Shown one piece after another: positions 19,361-29,178 of a DNA stretch of 64,000 bases; positions within the stretch are counted from its first letter, which is position 1; each line of letters starts with the position of its first letter. A program made the position numbers and the translations under genes. The notes beneath the pieces are model-generated. The model was given only the letters and a program-made list of their open reading frames with translations. It did no database searches and was not told the DNA's origin. Source of the stretch: Acinetobacter ursingii DSM 16037 = CIP 107286 (GTDB lineage Bacteria; Pseudomonadota; Gammaproteobacteria; Pseudomonadales; Moraxellaceae); the NCBI RefSeq assembly GCF_000368825.1, contig NZ_KB849717.1, positions 1,401,601 to 1,465,600 of the forward strand, read 5' to 3'.

Positions 19361-20008
19361 TTAAGCGACTGAAGTTTGCGTTTGCATCTCTTCTGCGGTC
19401 GAAGCCTCTAGCAATTTTGGCTTTTGTTCAATGTATTGGGCTGGAAAAAAGCGTTCAATGGCGGTGGTCAACTTTTCAGACCATTTTTCAGGTAATACTA
19501 AACCTAAAGGATTGGCCTCTTTTAAATCCGCAGATGAAACAACTCGTGTTCCCAAAATATAATCAAACCATGGCCGAGTCACGCCCCAATTTGCATCCTG
19601 ATTTGAGTTCATGTGATGATCATAATGCCAAGGAACACGGCGTTTTGCCCAGTCAGGTTCAAGATGGGAACGACGGTGTACATAAAAATAATTGCCTGCA
19701 CTATAGCAAAATGCCAACGCCATACCTTTTGAAAATGGATAGGCAGCCGCACTTGAAACAATAGCGACTACAGCTAAGGCACCAAGTTCATTACGAGTAC
19801 GCCAGTGATGCAATCCTTCCACATAGCATTCGTCATGAAACTCAGTTTTGCGCACTTCGCGATGATGCGCCCAATGTGACTCCATTTGCTTTGGTGTGGG
19901 GCTAAAACGTGGCTGACCTTTTCGATGTACACCATGTAATAAATACTTGTGTGCTACCCATTCAAAGCCATTGGCTAAGACTAAACCGGCTACAAAACCT
20001 TTTATCAT
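19361..20008 (-). CDS. Fatty acid hydroxylase/sterol desaturase family protein
   Basis: This 215-residue membrane protein carries the histidine clusters of the di-iron hydroxylase superfamily: HWAHHREVRK, the HH pair after CYVEGLHHW, YVHRRSHLEPDW and WHYDHHMNSNQD. Such enzymes hydroxylate or desaturate lipid substrates at the membrane; the substrate here is unknown. The open frame reaches 20107, but the ATG at 20006-20008 (MIKGF) has an excellent ribosome site, AGGGAGGA, eight bases upstream, so it is chosen. The AraC-type regulator gene is divergent and may control it. Confidence 0.8.
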   Translation of the reverse strand: MIKGFVAGLVLANGFEWVAHKYLLHGVHRKGQPRFSPTPKQMESHWAHHREVRKTEFHDECYVEGLHHWRTRNELGALAVVAIVSSAAAYPFSKGMALAFCYSAGNYFYVHRRSHLEPDWAKRRVPWHYDHHMNSNQDANWGVTRPWFDYILGTRVVSSADLKEANPLGLVLPEKWSEKLTTAIERFFPAQYIEQKPKLLEASTAEEMQTQTSVA

Positions 20009-20113
20009 TTTAAATAATCCTCCCTTTTGACTTGAATATAAGAATTTTTCTATGCTATGTATTGACTTATTTTTATCATTCATTGACAAAACACGACAAA
20101 AGAGCACTAAAGG

Positions 20114-21115
20114 ATGGCTTTAATAAAAAATTATGCGGGATCAATCTATGGAGGGCTGGGACATTTATTAAAATTATATTGTGAATCACAACATCTTGTT
20201 GTTCCGTCGAAGCTGCTTGAAATTCAAAACCTGGAACGTTTCGATTATGTGATCTGGCGTGATTTGCTGGAACAAATTCAACAGTTACAACCGCAAACGG
20301 GTTTGGGGCTACGTATCGCAAAATATGTACAACCCAAGCACTTGGGTATTTTGGCCTATCTGGCATTATCCTGTGAAAGTCTGGGTGAAGCACTTCATCG
20401 TTATCAGGATTTTCATCGATTGGTTTATGATGGCAGCCCACTTAAAGTTGAGTTCGTATCGCCTTATTTTTCAATCCACTGGGAAGAGCCCGAACTGCAT
20501 CCGACTCAACTGACCGATGAAATCGCGATTGCTTTAATGGTTGAATTTTTACAGCAGTTTATGTGTAAAGAAAAAATCGAGCTATATGAAGTTCATTTCA
20601 TCAATTCTGCACCCAAAGACTTACACATGTATGAGCGCTATTTTCATTGCCGAGTACGCTTTTCTCAAGCCAAGACACAAATCCTCATTCCGATAAGTGA
20701 AGCTAATAAAGTGATTGGTAATGCAGACCATACCCTACAACAATTATTGATGCGTCAAGCACAAGAACTATTACAAGAATTACCTCATTCCAATCAACTG
20801 GATCAGCGTTTACAACAAGCTATTTTGAAAGGCTTACAAAAGAATGAATATCAAATTGATCAAATCGCAGCGCAATTGGGCTTATCGGTACGTCAATTAC
20901 AACGGCATTTACAACAACAAAATATGACTTTTCAGCAACGAACCCAACAAATCCGCTATATGCTGGCGCTTGAATATTTAAAAGATCCACATCTTAGTTT
21001 ACAAGAAATCGCATTATTGCTCTGTTATTCAGAACAAAGTGCTTTTCAACGTGCGTTTAAACAATGGAGTGGACTGACACCACAACAATGGCGACAGCAG
21101 TACGTTCATCATTAA
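20114..21115 (+). CDS. AraC-family transcriptional regulator
   Basis: This 333-residue protein has the layout of the OruR/ArgR-like AraC subgroup. An N-terminal ligand-sensing domain spans about residues 15-200, with GLRIAKYVQPKHLGILAYLALSC in it. The C-terminal double helix-turn-helix spans about residues 235-333 (IAAQLGLSVRQLQRHL, then SLQEIALLLCYSEQSAFQRAFKQWSG). The inducer is not identifiable. It is transcribed divergently from the fatty acid hydroxylase gene, with about 100 bases between them, so regulation of that gene is the simplest guess. Confidence 0.88.
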   Translation: MALIKNYAGSIYGGLGHLLKLYCESQHLVVPSKLLEIQNLERFDYVIWRDLLEQIQQLQPQTGLGLRIAKYVQPKHLGILAYLALSCESLGEALHRYQDFHRLVYDGSPLKVEFVSPYFSIHWEEPELHPTQLTDEIAIALMVEFLQQFMCKEKIELYEVHFINSAPKDLHMYERYFHCRVRFSQAKTQILIPISEANKVIGNADHTLQQLLMRQAQELLQELPHSNQLDQRLQQAILKGLQKNEYQIDQIAAQLGLSVRQLQRHLQQQNMTFQQRTQQIRYMLALEYLKDPHLSLQEIALLLCYSEQSAFQRAFKQWSGLTPQQWRQQYVHH

Positions 21116-21257
21116 ATTAAAATAAGACATGAAATAAAAAAAAATTTATCTTCTTGCTTAAATTCTCAGATAGAGATAAAAATAAAACCACAATCGCACA
21201 AATATTAACCACTGTAAGCGATTTATAAGTTCAAAAACAAAAGTAAGAGAAAACAAA

Positions 21258-21947
21258 ATGCATAAATATTTAGCAGAGTTCTTAGGTACATTCTGGCTGG
21301 TTTTCGGTGGTTGTGGCAGTGCAGTATTGGCTGCGGCATTCCCAGAACTGGGTATTGGCTTTCTAGGTGTTTCATTTGCTTTCGGATTAACTGTATTAAC
21401 AGGTGCTTATGCCTTTGGGCATATTTCTGGTGCGCATTTTAATCCAGCGGTAAGTGTTGGCATGTGGATTGGTGGGCGCTTAGATGGTAAGGAGGTGATT
21501 CCTTATATTGTTTCACAGGTCATTGGTGCAGCTGTTTCGGCATTTGTGCTGTATATCATTGTACAAGGTCAGGCTGGTTTTTCAGGTACAGGTGGTTTCG
21601 CCACTAATGGTTATGCAGAGTTATCACCGAATCATTTCTCATTAGGGTCTGCTTTCTTAATTGAAGTCGTACTCACCGCTTTCTTCCTGATCATTATTTT
21701 ACTATCGACACATCGAAATGCGCCTGCGGGTTTTGCACCTATCGCCATTGGTTTAACTTTGACTGTCATTCACTTGATCAGTATTCCAGTCACCAATACC
21801 TCTGTAAATCCTGCACGTAGTACAGGAGTTGCTCTTTTTGCCGAAACCGCTGCTTTAAGCCAATTATGGTTATTCTGGGTTGCCCCTATTTTAGGTGCGA
21901 TTGTGGGCGCGTTCATCTATAAAGTGGTGATCAAAGAAAAAGACTAA
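21258..21947 (+). CDS. aqpZ: Aquaporin Z
   Basis: This 229-residue channel is a water-selective aquaporin. Both NPA boxes are present: HFNPAVS with N62 and NPARS near residue 183. The N-terminal [20 protein letters not shown] is the AqpZ hallmark, six membrane helices are visible, and the length is close to the family standard. The narrow-filter arginine follows the second NPA (NPARS). It has its own upstream region of about 140 bases and a terminator at 21961-21991, so it is monocistronic. Confidence 0.95.
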   Translation: MHKYLAEFLGTFWLVFGGCGSAVLAAAFPELGIGFLGVSFAFGLTVLTGAYAFGHISGAHFNPAVSVGMWIGGRLDGKEVIPYIVSQVIGAAVSAFVLYIIVQGQAGFSGTGGFATNGYAELSPNHFSLGSAFLIEVVLTAFFLIIILLSTHRNAPAGFAPIAIGLTLTVIHLISIPVTNTSVNPARSTGVALFAETAALSQLWLFWVAPILGAIVGAFIYKVVIKEKD

Positions 21948-21960
21948 GATTTAAATGTCA

Positions 21961-21991
21961 AAAAAACAGTCTTTTTAAAGGCTGTTTTTTT
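21961..21991 (+). terminator. Terminator of aqpZ
   Basis: The stem AAAAAACAGTC/GGCTGTTTTTT with one wobble pair is followed by T bases, 14 bases after the aqpZ stop. It could also serve the convergent small gene at 21997. Confidence 0.75.
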
Positions 21992-21996
21992 CTTCG

Positions 21997-22239
21997 TTAT
22001 AAAAATGGATTATCAATCTCTTGTTCAGTTTTGGTCTGAATTTTCTCGGGAAGCGGCTGTTTCTCAAGTTCAGTCAGCATTGCATTAACCAATGCCTGTA
22101 ATTGTTTTGCCAATTGCAAGCCATGTTGATCTTTGGTGATCTGCAAATTGCCATATAAACTCACACAATCGATCTGATTTTCGAGTGTTAAGTCCTCAAT
22201 ACTGGATGATTCATTTCCATTCTCAAACGGTTTAAACAT
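21997..22239 (-). CDS. Small hypothetical protein
   Basis: This 80-residue acidic protein is not recognised. It has no signal peptide or membrane segment. A helical, leucine-rich central part (LQLAKQLQALVNAMLTELEKQ) suggests coiled-coil or helical packing, and the C-terminus is charged. Its position between aqpZ and the nuclease gene gives no functional hint. It lies about 70 bases downstream of the nuclease start region on the same strand, in fact following the nuclease gene is not possible, since that gene ends at 22309 and reads into it; cotranscription from the nuclease promoter is therefore possible. Confidence 0.5.
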   Translation of the reverse strand: MFKPFENGNESSSIEDLTLENQIDCVSLYGNLQITKDQHGLQLAKQLQALVNAMLTELEKQPLPEKIQTKTEQEIDNPFL

Positions 22240-22308
22240 TTATTTAAGGCTCTTTTTCATTTTCTATCATTTGAAATTAACCTATTTTGCAACTTCTGCA
22301 CGATTGAT

Positions 22309-23379
22309 TTATCTCAAAATTTGTAAAAAATAATGCAACAGTGCATCGACCAATTGTTTGATCATCGCTTGTTTGGTGTCTTCATCAATCCCTTGGGCTT
22401 CAATAGGTACCGCTTGCTGTTTTTGCTGCGTAAATTGTTTCTGCACGGCGGTCAGGGTTTGCTGCTCGACATCTTCCGCACACTGGCTTTCACCATCCCA
22501 ATGTAAATAGCTCACTGCTTTTTGTGCTTTGACAGCATTGGCACTGAAGGGAAGTTGATAGACATTACGTTTTTGTTCTTCGGTTAATTGTGGAAACAGG
22601 TTCATTCCGAGCTTTTCTTCAAGATAGCATACGCTGACTACCCTAACCTGTAATGAATTATCGTTCGACGCATAATATGCACCAATTGCCCCTGTTTTTG
22701 GTAAATAAATGATCTTATATACTGCGCTTGGAACGATCACTCCCCGTCCAATCGTTTTTAATTTTTTTCCTTCAAAGACTGGTCCTGTCACCACATAAAC
22801 GTCCTGTTTCTGCTTCGTCACCAATGCACGGGTGGCTTCTTCAAGTTCACGCCAAACTTGTTGATTATTTTTAGGCGCTTGCGGCACCATATTGGCCAGT
22901 GAAAAACTATCGTATTGTGCTGTGGTATTGCCCATATCGCCATTTGGTGCCATGTGTCCACGGTCATAACCCGAACCACGATAGTCGCTTAATAAAGCCC
23001 GATGCATCTCTGGAATTCGGGTTTCTTCATGAAAATTATCTTCGCGCTTAATTCGATTACTTAAACGTTGTGGAGTCAATTTTTCTGCTACCCAAAGCGG
23101 TGTTTTTGAAACACCTGAATACATGACATTAAAATCATGAAAACACAGGGCATAACTATTTTTTTGTAGACTGTCTTTTCCTAAAACTGGAGGAATATCG
23201 CGATAAAACTGACTGAGACAAGCGCTATTATTTGCAATCGGACTTATCCATTGTGAAACTTTACCCTCGCCAAAAGCAATTACAAAACTACCTGCCGCAA
23301 CGGAGCCCAAAAAAAATTTACCAATATGTCGTTTGATCCAAGAGAAATCTGAACTTGCTCGGGTCTTTCTTCGTGCCAC
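22309..23379 (-). CDS. DNA/RNA non-specific endonuclease
   Basis: This 356-residue protein has a beta-beta-alpha-metal nuclease domain of the NucA/Serratia type. The catalytic box DRGHMAPNGDM lies near residues 139-149, with the active-site histidine in DRGH, and a later asparagine-rich SLANMVPQAPKNNQ matches the metal-binding helix. A hydrophobic segment at about residues 20-42, after the basic start MARRKTRASSDFSWIKR, makes it membrane-anchored or secreted. It should cut single- and double-stranded nucleic acid outside the cytoplasm. A C-terminal extension of about 60 residues rich in Gln is not explained. Confidence 0.88.
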   Translation of the reverse strand: MARRKTRASSDFSWIKRHIGKFFLGSVAAGSFVIAFGEGKVSQWISPIANNSACLSQFYRDIPPVLGKDSLQKNSYALCFHDFNVMYSGVSKTPLWVAEKLTPQRLSNRIKREDNFHEETRIPEMHRALLSDYRGSGYDRGHMAPNGDMGNTTAQYDSFSLANMVPQAPKNNQQVWRELEEATRALVTKQKQDVYVVTGPVFEGKKLKTIGRGVIVPSAVYKIIYLPKTGAIGAYYASNDNSLQVRVVSVCYLEEKLGMNLFPQLTEEQKRNVYQLPFSANAVKAQKAVSYLHWDGESQCAEDVEQQTLTAVQKQFTQQKQQAVPIEAQGIDEDTKQAMIKQLVDALLHYFLQILR

Positions 23380-23641
23380 AATCTTCTACATCAAATCAAG
23401 AGTCTAAGTAAAAGCTTAACAATTCAAGTTTTCACTGTATATTCAGTCAGATCTCATTTGATTAAAGCAACAGCACAATTTGATCAATAAATCATCTATG
23501 CGCGTAACAGTTTGTCGTTTTATTTTTATCTTTGACCATGTGATTGGTCATGTTTCGTATATTTAATTGAAACAACAAGAATGGCTATGCGAAGGTAGGC
23601 TCACGATGAACATGAAAAATGATTAAATTTAGGAGTCTCTT

Positions 23642-24079
23642 ATGCGCACTCAATTCATTGCTGTAGCTTTCGTAACAGCCTCATTGAGTATGACTGCTTT
23701 CGCAGAACAACCTGTTCAGGCGGGCGAAACTCTAGAAAGTTTATCCAAAGCCAAAGTCACGACAACGGTAAATGGGCAACCTGGTTCGCTTGAAGAGTTA
23801 GTCAATAGCGGCAAAGTTCAGCTTATTTCTGCTCAATCTAATCCAGTGCAAACTCAGCCCCTGAACTCACAAGACGTTCAGGCTGTCACACCGCATCAAA
23901 GTGAAATGGCAGACCCTGCTGCTACACCAGCCCCATCCATCGATCCAAATGCACCAGCGCAAGCAATGCCTGAATCTGCTCAACCAGAAGCACCTGCAAT
24001 GCAAGCAGCGCCAGCAGATGTGCAGGATCAAAATAGCAATGCAGCTCCTGAGCAAATCTCAGCGCCAGTGACTCAATAA
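23642..24079 (+). CDS. Hypothetical secreted Pro/Ala-rich protein
   Basis: This 145-residue protein has a clear signal peptide: MRTQFIAVAFVTASLSMTAFA followed by EQPV. The mature N-terminal third (SLSKAKVTTTVNGQPGSLEELVNSGKVQLIS) looks folded. The remainder is low-complexity, rich in Pro, Ala and Gln, and probably extended in the periplasm. The family is not recognised. A GGAG ribosome site precedes the ATG, and a terminator shared with the convergent kup gene follows. Confidence 0.6.
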   Translation: MRTQFIAVAFVTASLSMTAFAEQPVQAGETLESLSKAKVTTTVNGQPGSLEELVNSGKVQLISAQSNPVQTQPLNSQDVQAVTPHQSEMADPAATPAPSIDPNAPAQAMPESAQPEAPAMQAAPADVQDQNSNAAPEQISAPVTQ

Positions 24080-24095
24080 CTGCTTGCTACCCAAT

Positions 24096-24132
24096 AAAAA
24101 AACCAGAGCCATTGTGACTCTGGTTTTTTATT
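24096..24132. terminator. Bidirectional terminator between secreted protein gene and kup
   Basis: The stem AAAAAACCAGAG/CTCTGGTTTTTT with a nine-base loop lies between two convergent stops and has A and T tracts for both directions. Confidence 0.9.
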
Positions 24133-24146
24133 TCATCAATTTGGAT

Positions 24147-26033
24147 TTAAATTTCAATCTGACTACCCAGTTCTACCACACGGTTAGGTGGAATCTGGTA
24201 AAAATCGCTGACAGGACTGGTATTTCGTTGCATCGAAATAAACAGTTTTTCACGCCACGGCGACATGCCATCTCCAACCGTATGAATCAATCGATCACGT
24301 GAAATGAAGAAGCTGATCTGCATCATATCGAAATCAAAGCCCCATTCATCATAAGCCTGTTCGAGTGCCTGAGGAATATTGGGCTGATCTTTGAAACCGT
24401 AATACATAAAGATACGATAAAAATGATCATTCAATTTTTCAAATTTAATTCGATCCTGCTGCGCCACATAGGGAATATCCCGCGTATATACGGTCACCAT
24501 GACATTACGCTCATGTAACACTTTATTGTGCTTGATATTATGTAGCATCGCATGTGGCACAATATTCGGATTACCTGTCAGGAATATCGCTTCGCCTGGC
24601 ACAAAATGCGTTTCATTACTCGAACCAATACTCTGGATAAACAAGCTCATTGGCAATGCATCTGTTTCTAAACGATGATAGACAATTTCACGACCACGTT
24701 TCCAGGTCATTAAAATCGTAAACACCACAATACCAATGACAATTGGCACCCAACCGCCAGCCAAAATCTTGAGCGAAGTAGATGCCACAAATATTCCGTC
24801 CAAGGCTAGAAATGGAATCGCAAACATCGCGACTTTCCACCACGGCCATTTCCATGCACCATAGGCCAATACAGAAATCAAAATCGTAACACACAGCATG
24901 GTCATAGTAACCGCCACACCATAAGCACTGGCCAGATTACTGCTGCTTTCAAATAAAATAATTAAAATAAAAACTGAAATGTAAAGTACCCAATTAATAA
25001 AAGGCACATAGATTTGCCCCTGCTCGACATCAGAGGTGTGAATCACACTTAAACGCGGTAAATAACGCAATTGAATGGCCTGATTGACCATTGAAAATAC
25101 GCCAGTAATCACCGCTTGCGATGCAATTACCGCAGCAGCTGTAGCCAAACCAATCATCGGGTATAAAGCCCATTCGGGTACCAATAAATAGAATGGATTT
25201 GAAACCGCTGCTGGATCACGCAGTAACAATGCACCTTGACCTGCATAATTAAGTAATAAACACGGGCAAACGATAATAAACCATGCCAACCGAATAGGCA
25301 GACGACCAAAATGCCCCATATCGGCATATAGTGCTTCGCCACCAGTCATGGTTAAAACCACAGAACCCATCGCAATAAAGGCAATAAAAGGTTGGTGAAT
25401 CGCAAACTCAATGGCCCATAAAGGATTTACGAACAATAGAATATGCGGTGTCTGAATAATGCTCCATAGCCCCAATAAGCCAATAGAAATAAACCAGACG
25501 AGTGTGATTGGACCAAAAAATTTCCCCATGGTCGCCGTACCATGTCGCTGTACCACAAAGAGTGCAGTCAAAATTCCTAGACCAATCGGCATCAGCCATT
25601 TATCAAATGCAGGCGTGGCAATGCTCAAACCTTCAATCGCAGAAAGTACTGAAATTGCGGGGGTAATGATACCATCTCCAAAAAATAGCGAAGCCCCGAC
25701 AAAACCCAAAGCAATGAGACACATTTTCTGATTTGGAGTGAGTTCTTTTATTCTCAGTAATAATGCCAAAAGCGACATGATACCGCCTTCGCCATTATTG
25801 TCTGCACGCATCACAATGGTGACGTATTTAAAACTAATGGATAAGGTGATACACCAAAAAATCAGGGAGAGAATACCAAATACTGTCGCTTCGGAAATCG
25901 TGACATGCGCACTGGTAAAGGTTTGTGCAAATGCATAGAGTGGACTGGTTCCAATATCACCAAATACCACGCCTAACGCTGCTAGCGTAATCGCGGGCAA
26001 TGCGGCTTTTTTTGCAGGACTTTGCATACTCAA
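24147..26033 (-). CDS. kup: Low-affinity potassium uptake protein Kup
   Basis: Kup (TrkD) is a proton-coupled potassium importer of the inner membrane. The 628-residue protein starts with [17 protein letters not shown], the family signature, followed by about twelve membrane helices to residue 450 and a hydrophilic C-terminal domain with [20 protein letters not shown]. Length and order are standard for the KUP/HAK/KT family. The gene is the last core gene before tRNA-Ser and is transcribed away from it. Confidence 0.96.
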   Translation of the reverse strand: MSMQSPAKKAALPAITLAALGVVFGDIGTSPLYAFAQTFTSAHVTISEATVFGILSLIFWCITLSISFKYVTIVMRADNNGEGGIMSLLALLLRIKELTPNQKMCLIALGFVGASLFFGDGIITPAISVLSAIEGLSIATPAFDKWLMPIGLGILTALFVVQRHGTATMGKFFGPITLVWFISIGLLGLWSIIQTPHILLFVNPLWAIEFAIHQPFIAFIAMGSVVLTMTGGEALYADMGHFGRLPIRLAWFIIVCPCLLLNYAGQGALLLRDPAAVSNPFYLLVPEWALYPMIGLATAAAVIASQAVITGVFSMVNQAIQLRYLPRLSVIHTSDVEQGQIYVPFINWVLYISVFILIILFESSSNLASAYGVAVTMTMLCVTILISVLAYGAWKWPWWKVAMFAIPFLALDGIFVASTSLKILAGGWVPIVIGIVVFTILMTWKRGREIVYHRLETDALPMSLFIQSIGSSNETHFVPGEAIFLTGNPNIVPHAMLHNIKHNKVLHERNVMVTVYTRDIPYVAQQDRIKFEKLNDHFYRIFMYYGFKDQPNIPQALEQAYDEWGFDFDMMQISFFISRDRLIHTVGDGMSPWREKLFISMQRNTSPVSDFYQIPPNRVVELGSQIEI

Positions 26034-26150
26034 TCTTCAATATTTGAACAGTATTTTTGCGCCATATTAACATTAAGTTATTTTTTTTTCTGCAAATCAA
26101 TTGTTTTAAGCTTGGCAGCATGTCTTTTTTTAGCTATTATCGCTCGCCTT

Positions 26151-26240
26151 GGTGAGGTGTCCGAGTGGCTGAAGGAGCACGCCTGGAAAGTGTGTATACG
26201 TTTACGCGTATCGAGGGTTCGAATCCCTCTCTCACCGCCA
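26151..26240 (+). tRNA. tRNA-Ser (anticodon GGA)
   Basis: A 90-base class II tRNA with encoded CCA. The acceptor stem GGTGAGG pairs with TCTCACC, the anticodon loop CTGGAAA gives GGA, the long variable arm TATACG/CGTATC is present, and the T arm is GAGGG/CCCTC. Its 3' end is the attachment site for the island that starts here; the integrase gene lies 184 bases downstream. Confidence 0.97.
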
Positions 26241-26242
26241 AG
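26222..26242 (+). other. Left attachment site (attL) of the Dnd island
   Basis: The 3' end of tRNA-Ser, AATCCCTCTCTCACCGCCAAG, recurs in shortened form at 51898-51915 (TCCCTCTCTC then GCCAAG, lacking the three bases ACC). Integrase beside a tRNA 3' end and an att-like copy 25.7 kb away define the island. Confidence 0.75.
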
Positions 26243-26272
26243 ATTTTGTTTTAAAAATACCGAAGCATACCT

Positions 26273-26307
26273 AAAAGGCTTAAATCACAATGGTTTAAGC
26301 CTTTTTT
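26273..26307 (+). terminator. Terminator after tRNA-Ser
   Basis: The stem AAGGCTTAAA/TTTAAGCCTT is followed by TTTT. A related hairpin in the same relative position follows the right att copy at 51946-51979, which supports a former tandem arrangement. Confidence 0.8.
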
Positions 26308-26354
26308 AATGTTCTTTTAAATCCTTGGCTATCCTTGTACTCCTGAAACATCAT

Positions 26355-26403
26355 GGGGGACAAGTGGGGGATGATTTGGTTATACTATAAATCGTCCCCC
26401 AAA
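26355..26403 (+). repeat. G-rich repeats in front of the integrase gene
   Basis: GGGGGACAAGTGGGGGAT at 26355-26372 carries two G5 blocks 12 bases apart, and an inverted partner TCGTCCCCCAAATT follows at 26393-26403. Related doublets occur near the right end of the island (51822-51839) and before the second integrase remnant (52026-52075). They may be arm-type integrase sites or operators for integrase expression. Confidence 0.55.
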
Positions 26404-26423
26404 TTCCAAAGAAATAGCTAAAA

Positions 26424-27620
26424 ATGCTGACAGATGCTCACGTTAGAAAAATAAAACCGCTTGAAAAGAAAAAGCGTTATGCCGATGAAAAAGGGCTGTA
26501 CCTTGAGGTCACGCCTTCAGGTGGAAGGTTCTGGCGATTAAAGTATCGCTTCAATGGTCGTGAAAGTACTTTAACTATTGGAAGCTATCCTGAAATCTCA
26601 TTAGCTCAAGCTCGTCGCACCCGTGATGAAGCTCGTATTCAGCTTTATAAAAATATTGACCCTAATGCCATAAAGAATGACCGCCTTCAGCAAACTGATG
26701 AAAGTAAGCTATTCAAAGTCCTTGCGATGGAGTGGATGAAGGATCGTAAAGCCGTTATTAAAGAAGCAACTTATCTACGTGATTTATCTGTTTTCGAAAA
26801 AGATATATTCCCTGCATTGGGTAACATGCCCATTGATCAGATCAAAGGGAAAGATGTACTGGCATGTGCTAAAAAAATTGAAGCACGTGGTGCGCAAGAA
26901 ATGGCTAAACGCTCCATTCCTTTAGCTGGGCGTATTTTCCGTTTTGCGATTCGTAAAGGATTGATTGAGAATGATCCAACACCTCACCTTCACGAAGCCT
27001 TAAAGCCTCGTAAAGTGAAGCATATGGCTCGATTGGATATTTCGGAGTTTCCTCCTTTTCTTGAACGCATGGATCGTTACCATGGTAATCCAGTGATCAA
27101 AACTGCACTTCAGTTGATGACTCTCACTTTTGTACGGACTGCTGAACTCAGAATGATGGAATGGAGTGAAATCGATTTTGAGAACAGGATATGGCGTATA
27201 CCAGCCGAAAGAATGAAAATGGCTTTGCCTCATCTCGTTCCACTATCTAGGCAAGCAATTGAACTACTAGAGAGTTTATTACCGCTTACAGGCAGAAAGC
27301 AGTATGTTTTTTATAATCACAGCACAGCTAATCCCATGAGTAGTAATGCAATTTTGTGCGCGATCCGTACGATGGGCTATAACGGCAAAATGACTGGACA
27401 TGGTTTCCGTGGGCTTGCTTCTACAACATTACATGAGCAAGGCTATATGCATGATGCAATTGAAATTCAGTTAGCACATAGGGTTGGTAATGCCGTATCA
27501 CAGGCATATAACCATGCTCAGCATTTAGAGTATCGAACGAAGATGATGCAGGAGTGGTCTGATTTTATTGATAGTTTACGTAATAAAATTGTGCCGTTTC
27601 CTAAACATAAAACAGCTTAA
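26424..27620 (+). CDS. P4-type tyrosine recombinase integrase
   Basis: This 398-residue integrase should insert and excise the island at tRNA-Ser. An N-terminal arm-binding DUF4102 domain spans about residues 1-85 (LTDAHVRKIKPLEKKKRYAD, then LTIGSYPEISLAQAR). A core-binding domain follows, and then the catalytic domain with Arg in FVRTAELRMMEW near 238, HGFRGLAST near 325, His in AHRVG near 352 and the nucleophile Tyr in SQAYNHA near 363. It reads away from the tRNA, as in many P4-like islands. All catalytic residues are present, so it looks functional. Confidence 0.95.
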   Translation: MLTDAHVRKIKPLEKKKRYADEKGLYLEVTPSGGRFWRLKYRFNGRESTLTIGSYPEISLAQARRTRDEARIQLYKNIDPNAIKNDRLQQTDESKLFKVLAMEWMKDRKAVIKEATYLRDLSVFEKDIFPALGNMPIDQIKGKDVLACAKKIEARGAQEMAKRSIPLAGRIFRFAIRKGLIENDPTPHLHEALKPRKVKHMARLDISEFPPFLERMDRYHGNPVIKTALQLMTLTFVRTAELRMMEWSEIDFENRIWRIPAERMKMALPHLVPLSRQAIELLESLLPLTGRKQYVFYNHSTANPMSSNAILCAIRTMGYNGKMTGHGFRGLASTTLHEQGYMHDAIEIQLAHRVGNAVSQAYNHAQHLEYRTKMMQEWSDFIDSLRNKIVPFPKHKTA

Positions 27621-28062
27621 GTTAATGAGTGATTAGGCTAATAGTTGAATATTCTAATTTATATCTTGGCTTCGAAGTGATAGGTCTATCTGGAGCCACT
27701 ATCACAAGATTTAGGCAATCCTTTTGAAATATTGCTCGATACATAAACCTAAAAATTACCCCCCATTGACACCAAGCCATATTCATCTTGACCCATAGCT
27801 CAAATTATATACACCACACTGCAAAAACATAAAAATTAGATATGACAACTAGCATGAGAGTAAGCAATTTCGCTTTTATAGTTTCAAAAGAGAAAACTAC
27901 CTGATTCAATACAAATCCATAATTTCTAAGCAAATACTGATTAATAGTCATCATTTTTAGTAAGTAGTTAATGCAAAATAAATTTATATAATACACTTCC
28001 ATCTAGTGGATCTACCTTACTGTTCGTATTAAAATAGACTTCCATAGACTGCTACGAGTAAT
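27621..28062. other. Intergenic region upstream of the dnd operon
   Basis: These 442 AT-rich bases separate the integrase from dndB and presumably hold the dnd promoter. Two features stand out. One is the inverted repeat GTGATAG/CTATCAC at 27677-27683 and 27699-27705. The other is a CGTA and TACG pair 24 bases apart just before dndB (about 28027-28058). No regulator gene and no convincing ORF is present. Confidence 0.4.
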
Positions 28063-29178
28063 ATGATCATGGATGGAAATTGGTTCGAATTTGTTGCTAT
28101 GCAGGGCATTCAAGCTCGACAAGCTTTTTATGTCATTATGGTTCCATTACAAGTCGTACCAAAATTTTTCAAATTTAATGATGAATCACTTCCTCCTCAG
28201 TTAAGAGCCCAACGTACTTTAAATAAAAATCGTATTCCTCAACTTACAAAATATATTTTAGATAATCCTAACGAATATCTCCTTTCATCTTTGTGTGCAT
28301 GTGTAGATGGCGAGGTTAACTTTGAACCAAGTGAAATTTCTCAAAGTATCGGTCGCCTTAAGATTTCCATGGATGCAACTGTTCTTATTAATGATGGGCA
28401 ACATCGTAGGGCAGCTATACAACAAGCTGTCAAACAAAGTAAATATTTGGGAAATGAAACAATCTCTGTGGTCATATATGCAGACCAAGGTCTACAGCGC
28501 TCGCAACAAATGTTTGCTGACTTAAACATGCATGCTGTTAAACCAGCACAGTCAATTAAACTTCTATATAATCATAGGGATGAGCAATCTTACATCACAA
28601 AAGCTGTTATTGAACAAGTTCCCTTATTTAAAGAATTTACTGATTTTGAAAAAACTAGCCTTTCAAATCGTACAACTAAACTCTTTACCTTTAGTTCATT
28701 ACATCAAGCCACTAAAGATTTATTAAGCCATCAATCCCATAAAACGCCTGAAGAAAAAATCTATCTTGCTCAATCCTATTGGAACGAAATTATTCAATAT
28801 ATTCCTGGTTGGTTAGACCTTTTAGATAAAAGAGTTTCTGCATGTCATCTTAGAAATGAATATGTTCATTCACACGGCATTACGATTCAAGCATTTGCAA
28901 GGTTAGGAAACATTTTATTAACTCAATACTGTCATGAATGGAAAAATGTATTACCTAAACTCACATCAATTAATTGGTCACGTCATAACCAAAAAACTTG
29001 GACTGGTCGAATGCTTAATGCAGGAAAAATCACGAAGTCTAAAAATACGATTATACTAGTGACCAACTACCTTCAAAATATTTTAGCGATTCCCCTAGCA
29101 CCTGAAGCACAAGAAATTGAAAATCAATTTCTTGAGTCAATACTTGCTAGTCAGAAAGCAGCTGAGGAAATGATTTAA
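28063..29178 (+). CDS. dndB: DNA phosphorothioation protein DndB
   Basis: DndB is the regulatory member of the phosphorothioate system; in studied systems it binds DNA and lowers dnd expression or modification. This 371-residue protein has the DGQHR box at residues 111-115 in LINDGQHRRAA. The N-terminal GIQARQAFYVIMVPLQVVPKFF and the LRAQRTLNKNRIPQLTKYI segment are typical of DndB rather than of the second, more distant DGQHR protein at 33737. It is the first gene of dndBCDE and overlaps dndC by one base (TAATG). Confidence 0.93.
   Translation: MIMDGNWFEFVAMQGIQARQAFYVIMVPLQVVPKFFKFNDESLPPQLRAQRTLNKNRIPQLTKYILDNPNEYLLSSLCACVDGEVNFEPSEISQSIGRLKISMDATVLINDGQHRRAAIQQAVKQSKYLGNETISVVIYADQGLQRSQQMFADLNMHAVKPAQSIKLLYNHRDEQSYITKAVIEQVPLFKEFTDFEKTSLSNRTTKLFTFSSLHQATKDLLSHQSHKTPEEKIYLAQSYWNEIIQYIPGWLDLLDKRVSACHLRNEYVHSHGITIQAFARLGNILLTQYCHEWKNVLPKLTSINWSRHNQKTWTGRMLNAGKITKSKNTIILVTNYLQNILAIPLAPEAQEIENQFLESILASQKAAEEMI

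Noticed and set aside
27805..28002. 65-codon minus-strand frame before dndB
   Set aside because: AT-rich, no ribosome site, no coding character; the region is better read as promoter DNA.
28000..28062. Possible DndB operator TACG-N10-CGTA
   Set aside because: Only a CGTA...TACG pair with a 24-base spacer is present, in the reversed order; it does not match the reported type of site, so no operator is called.
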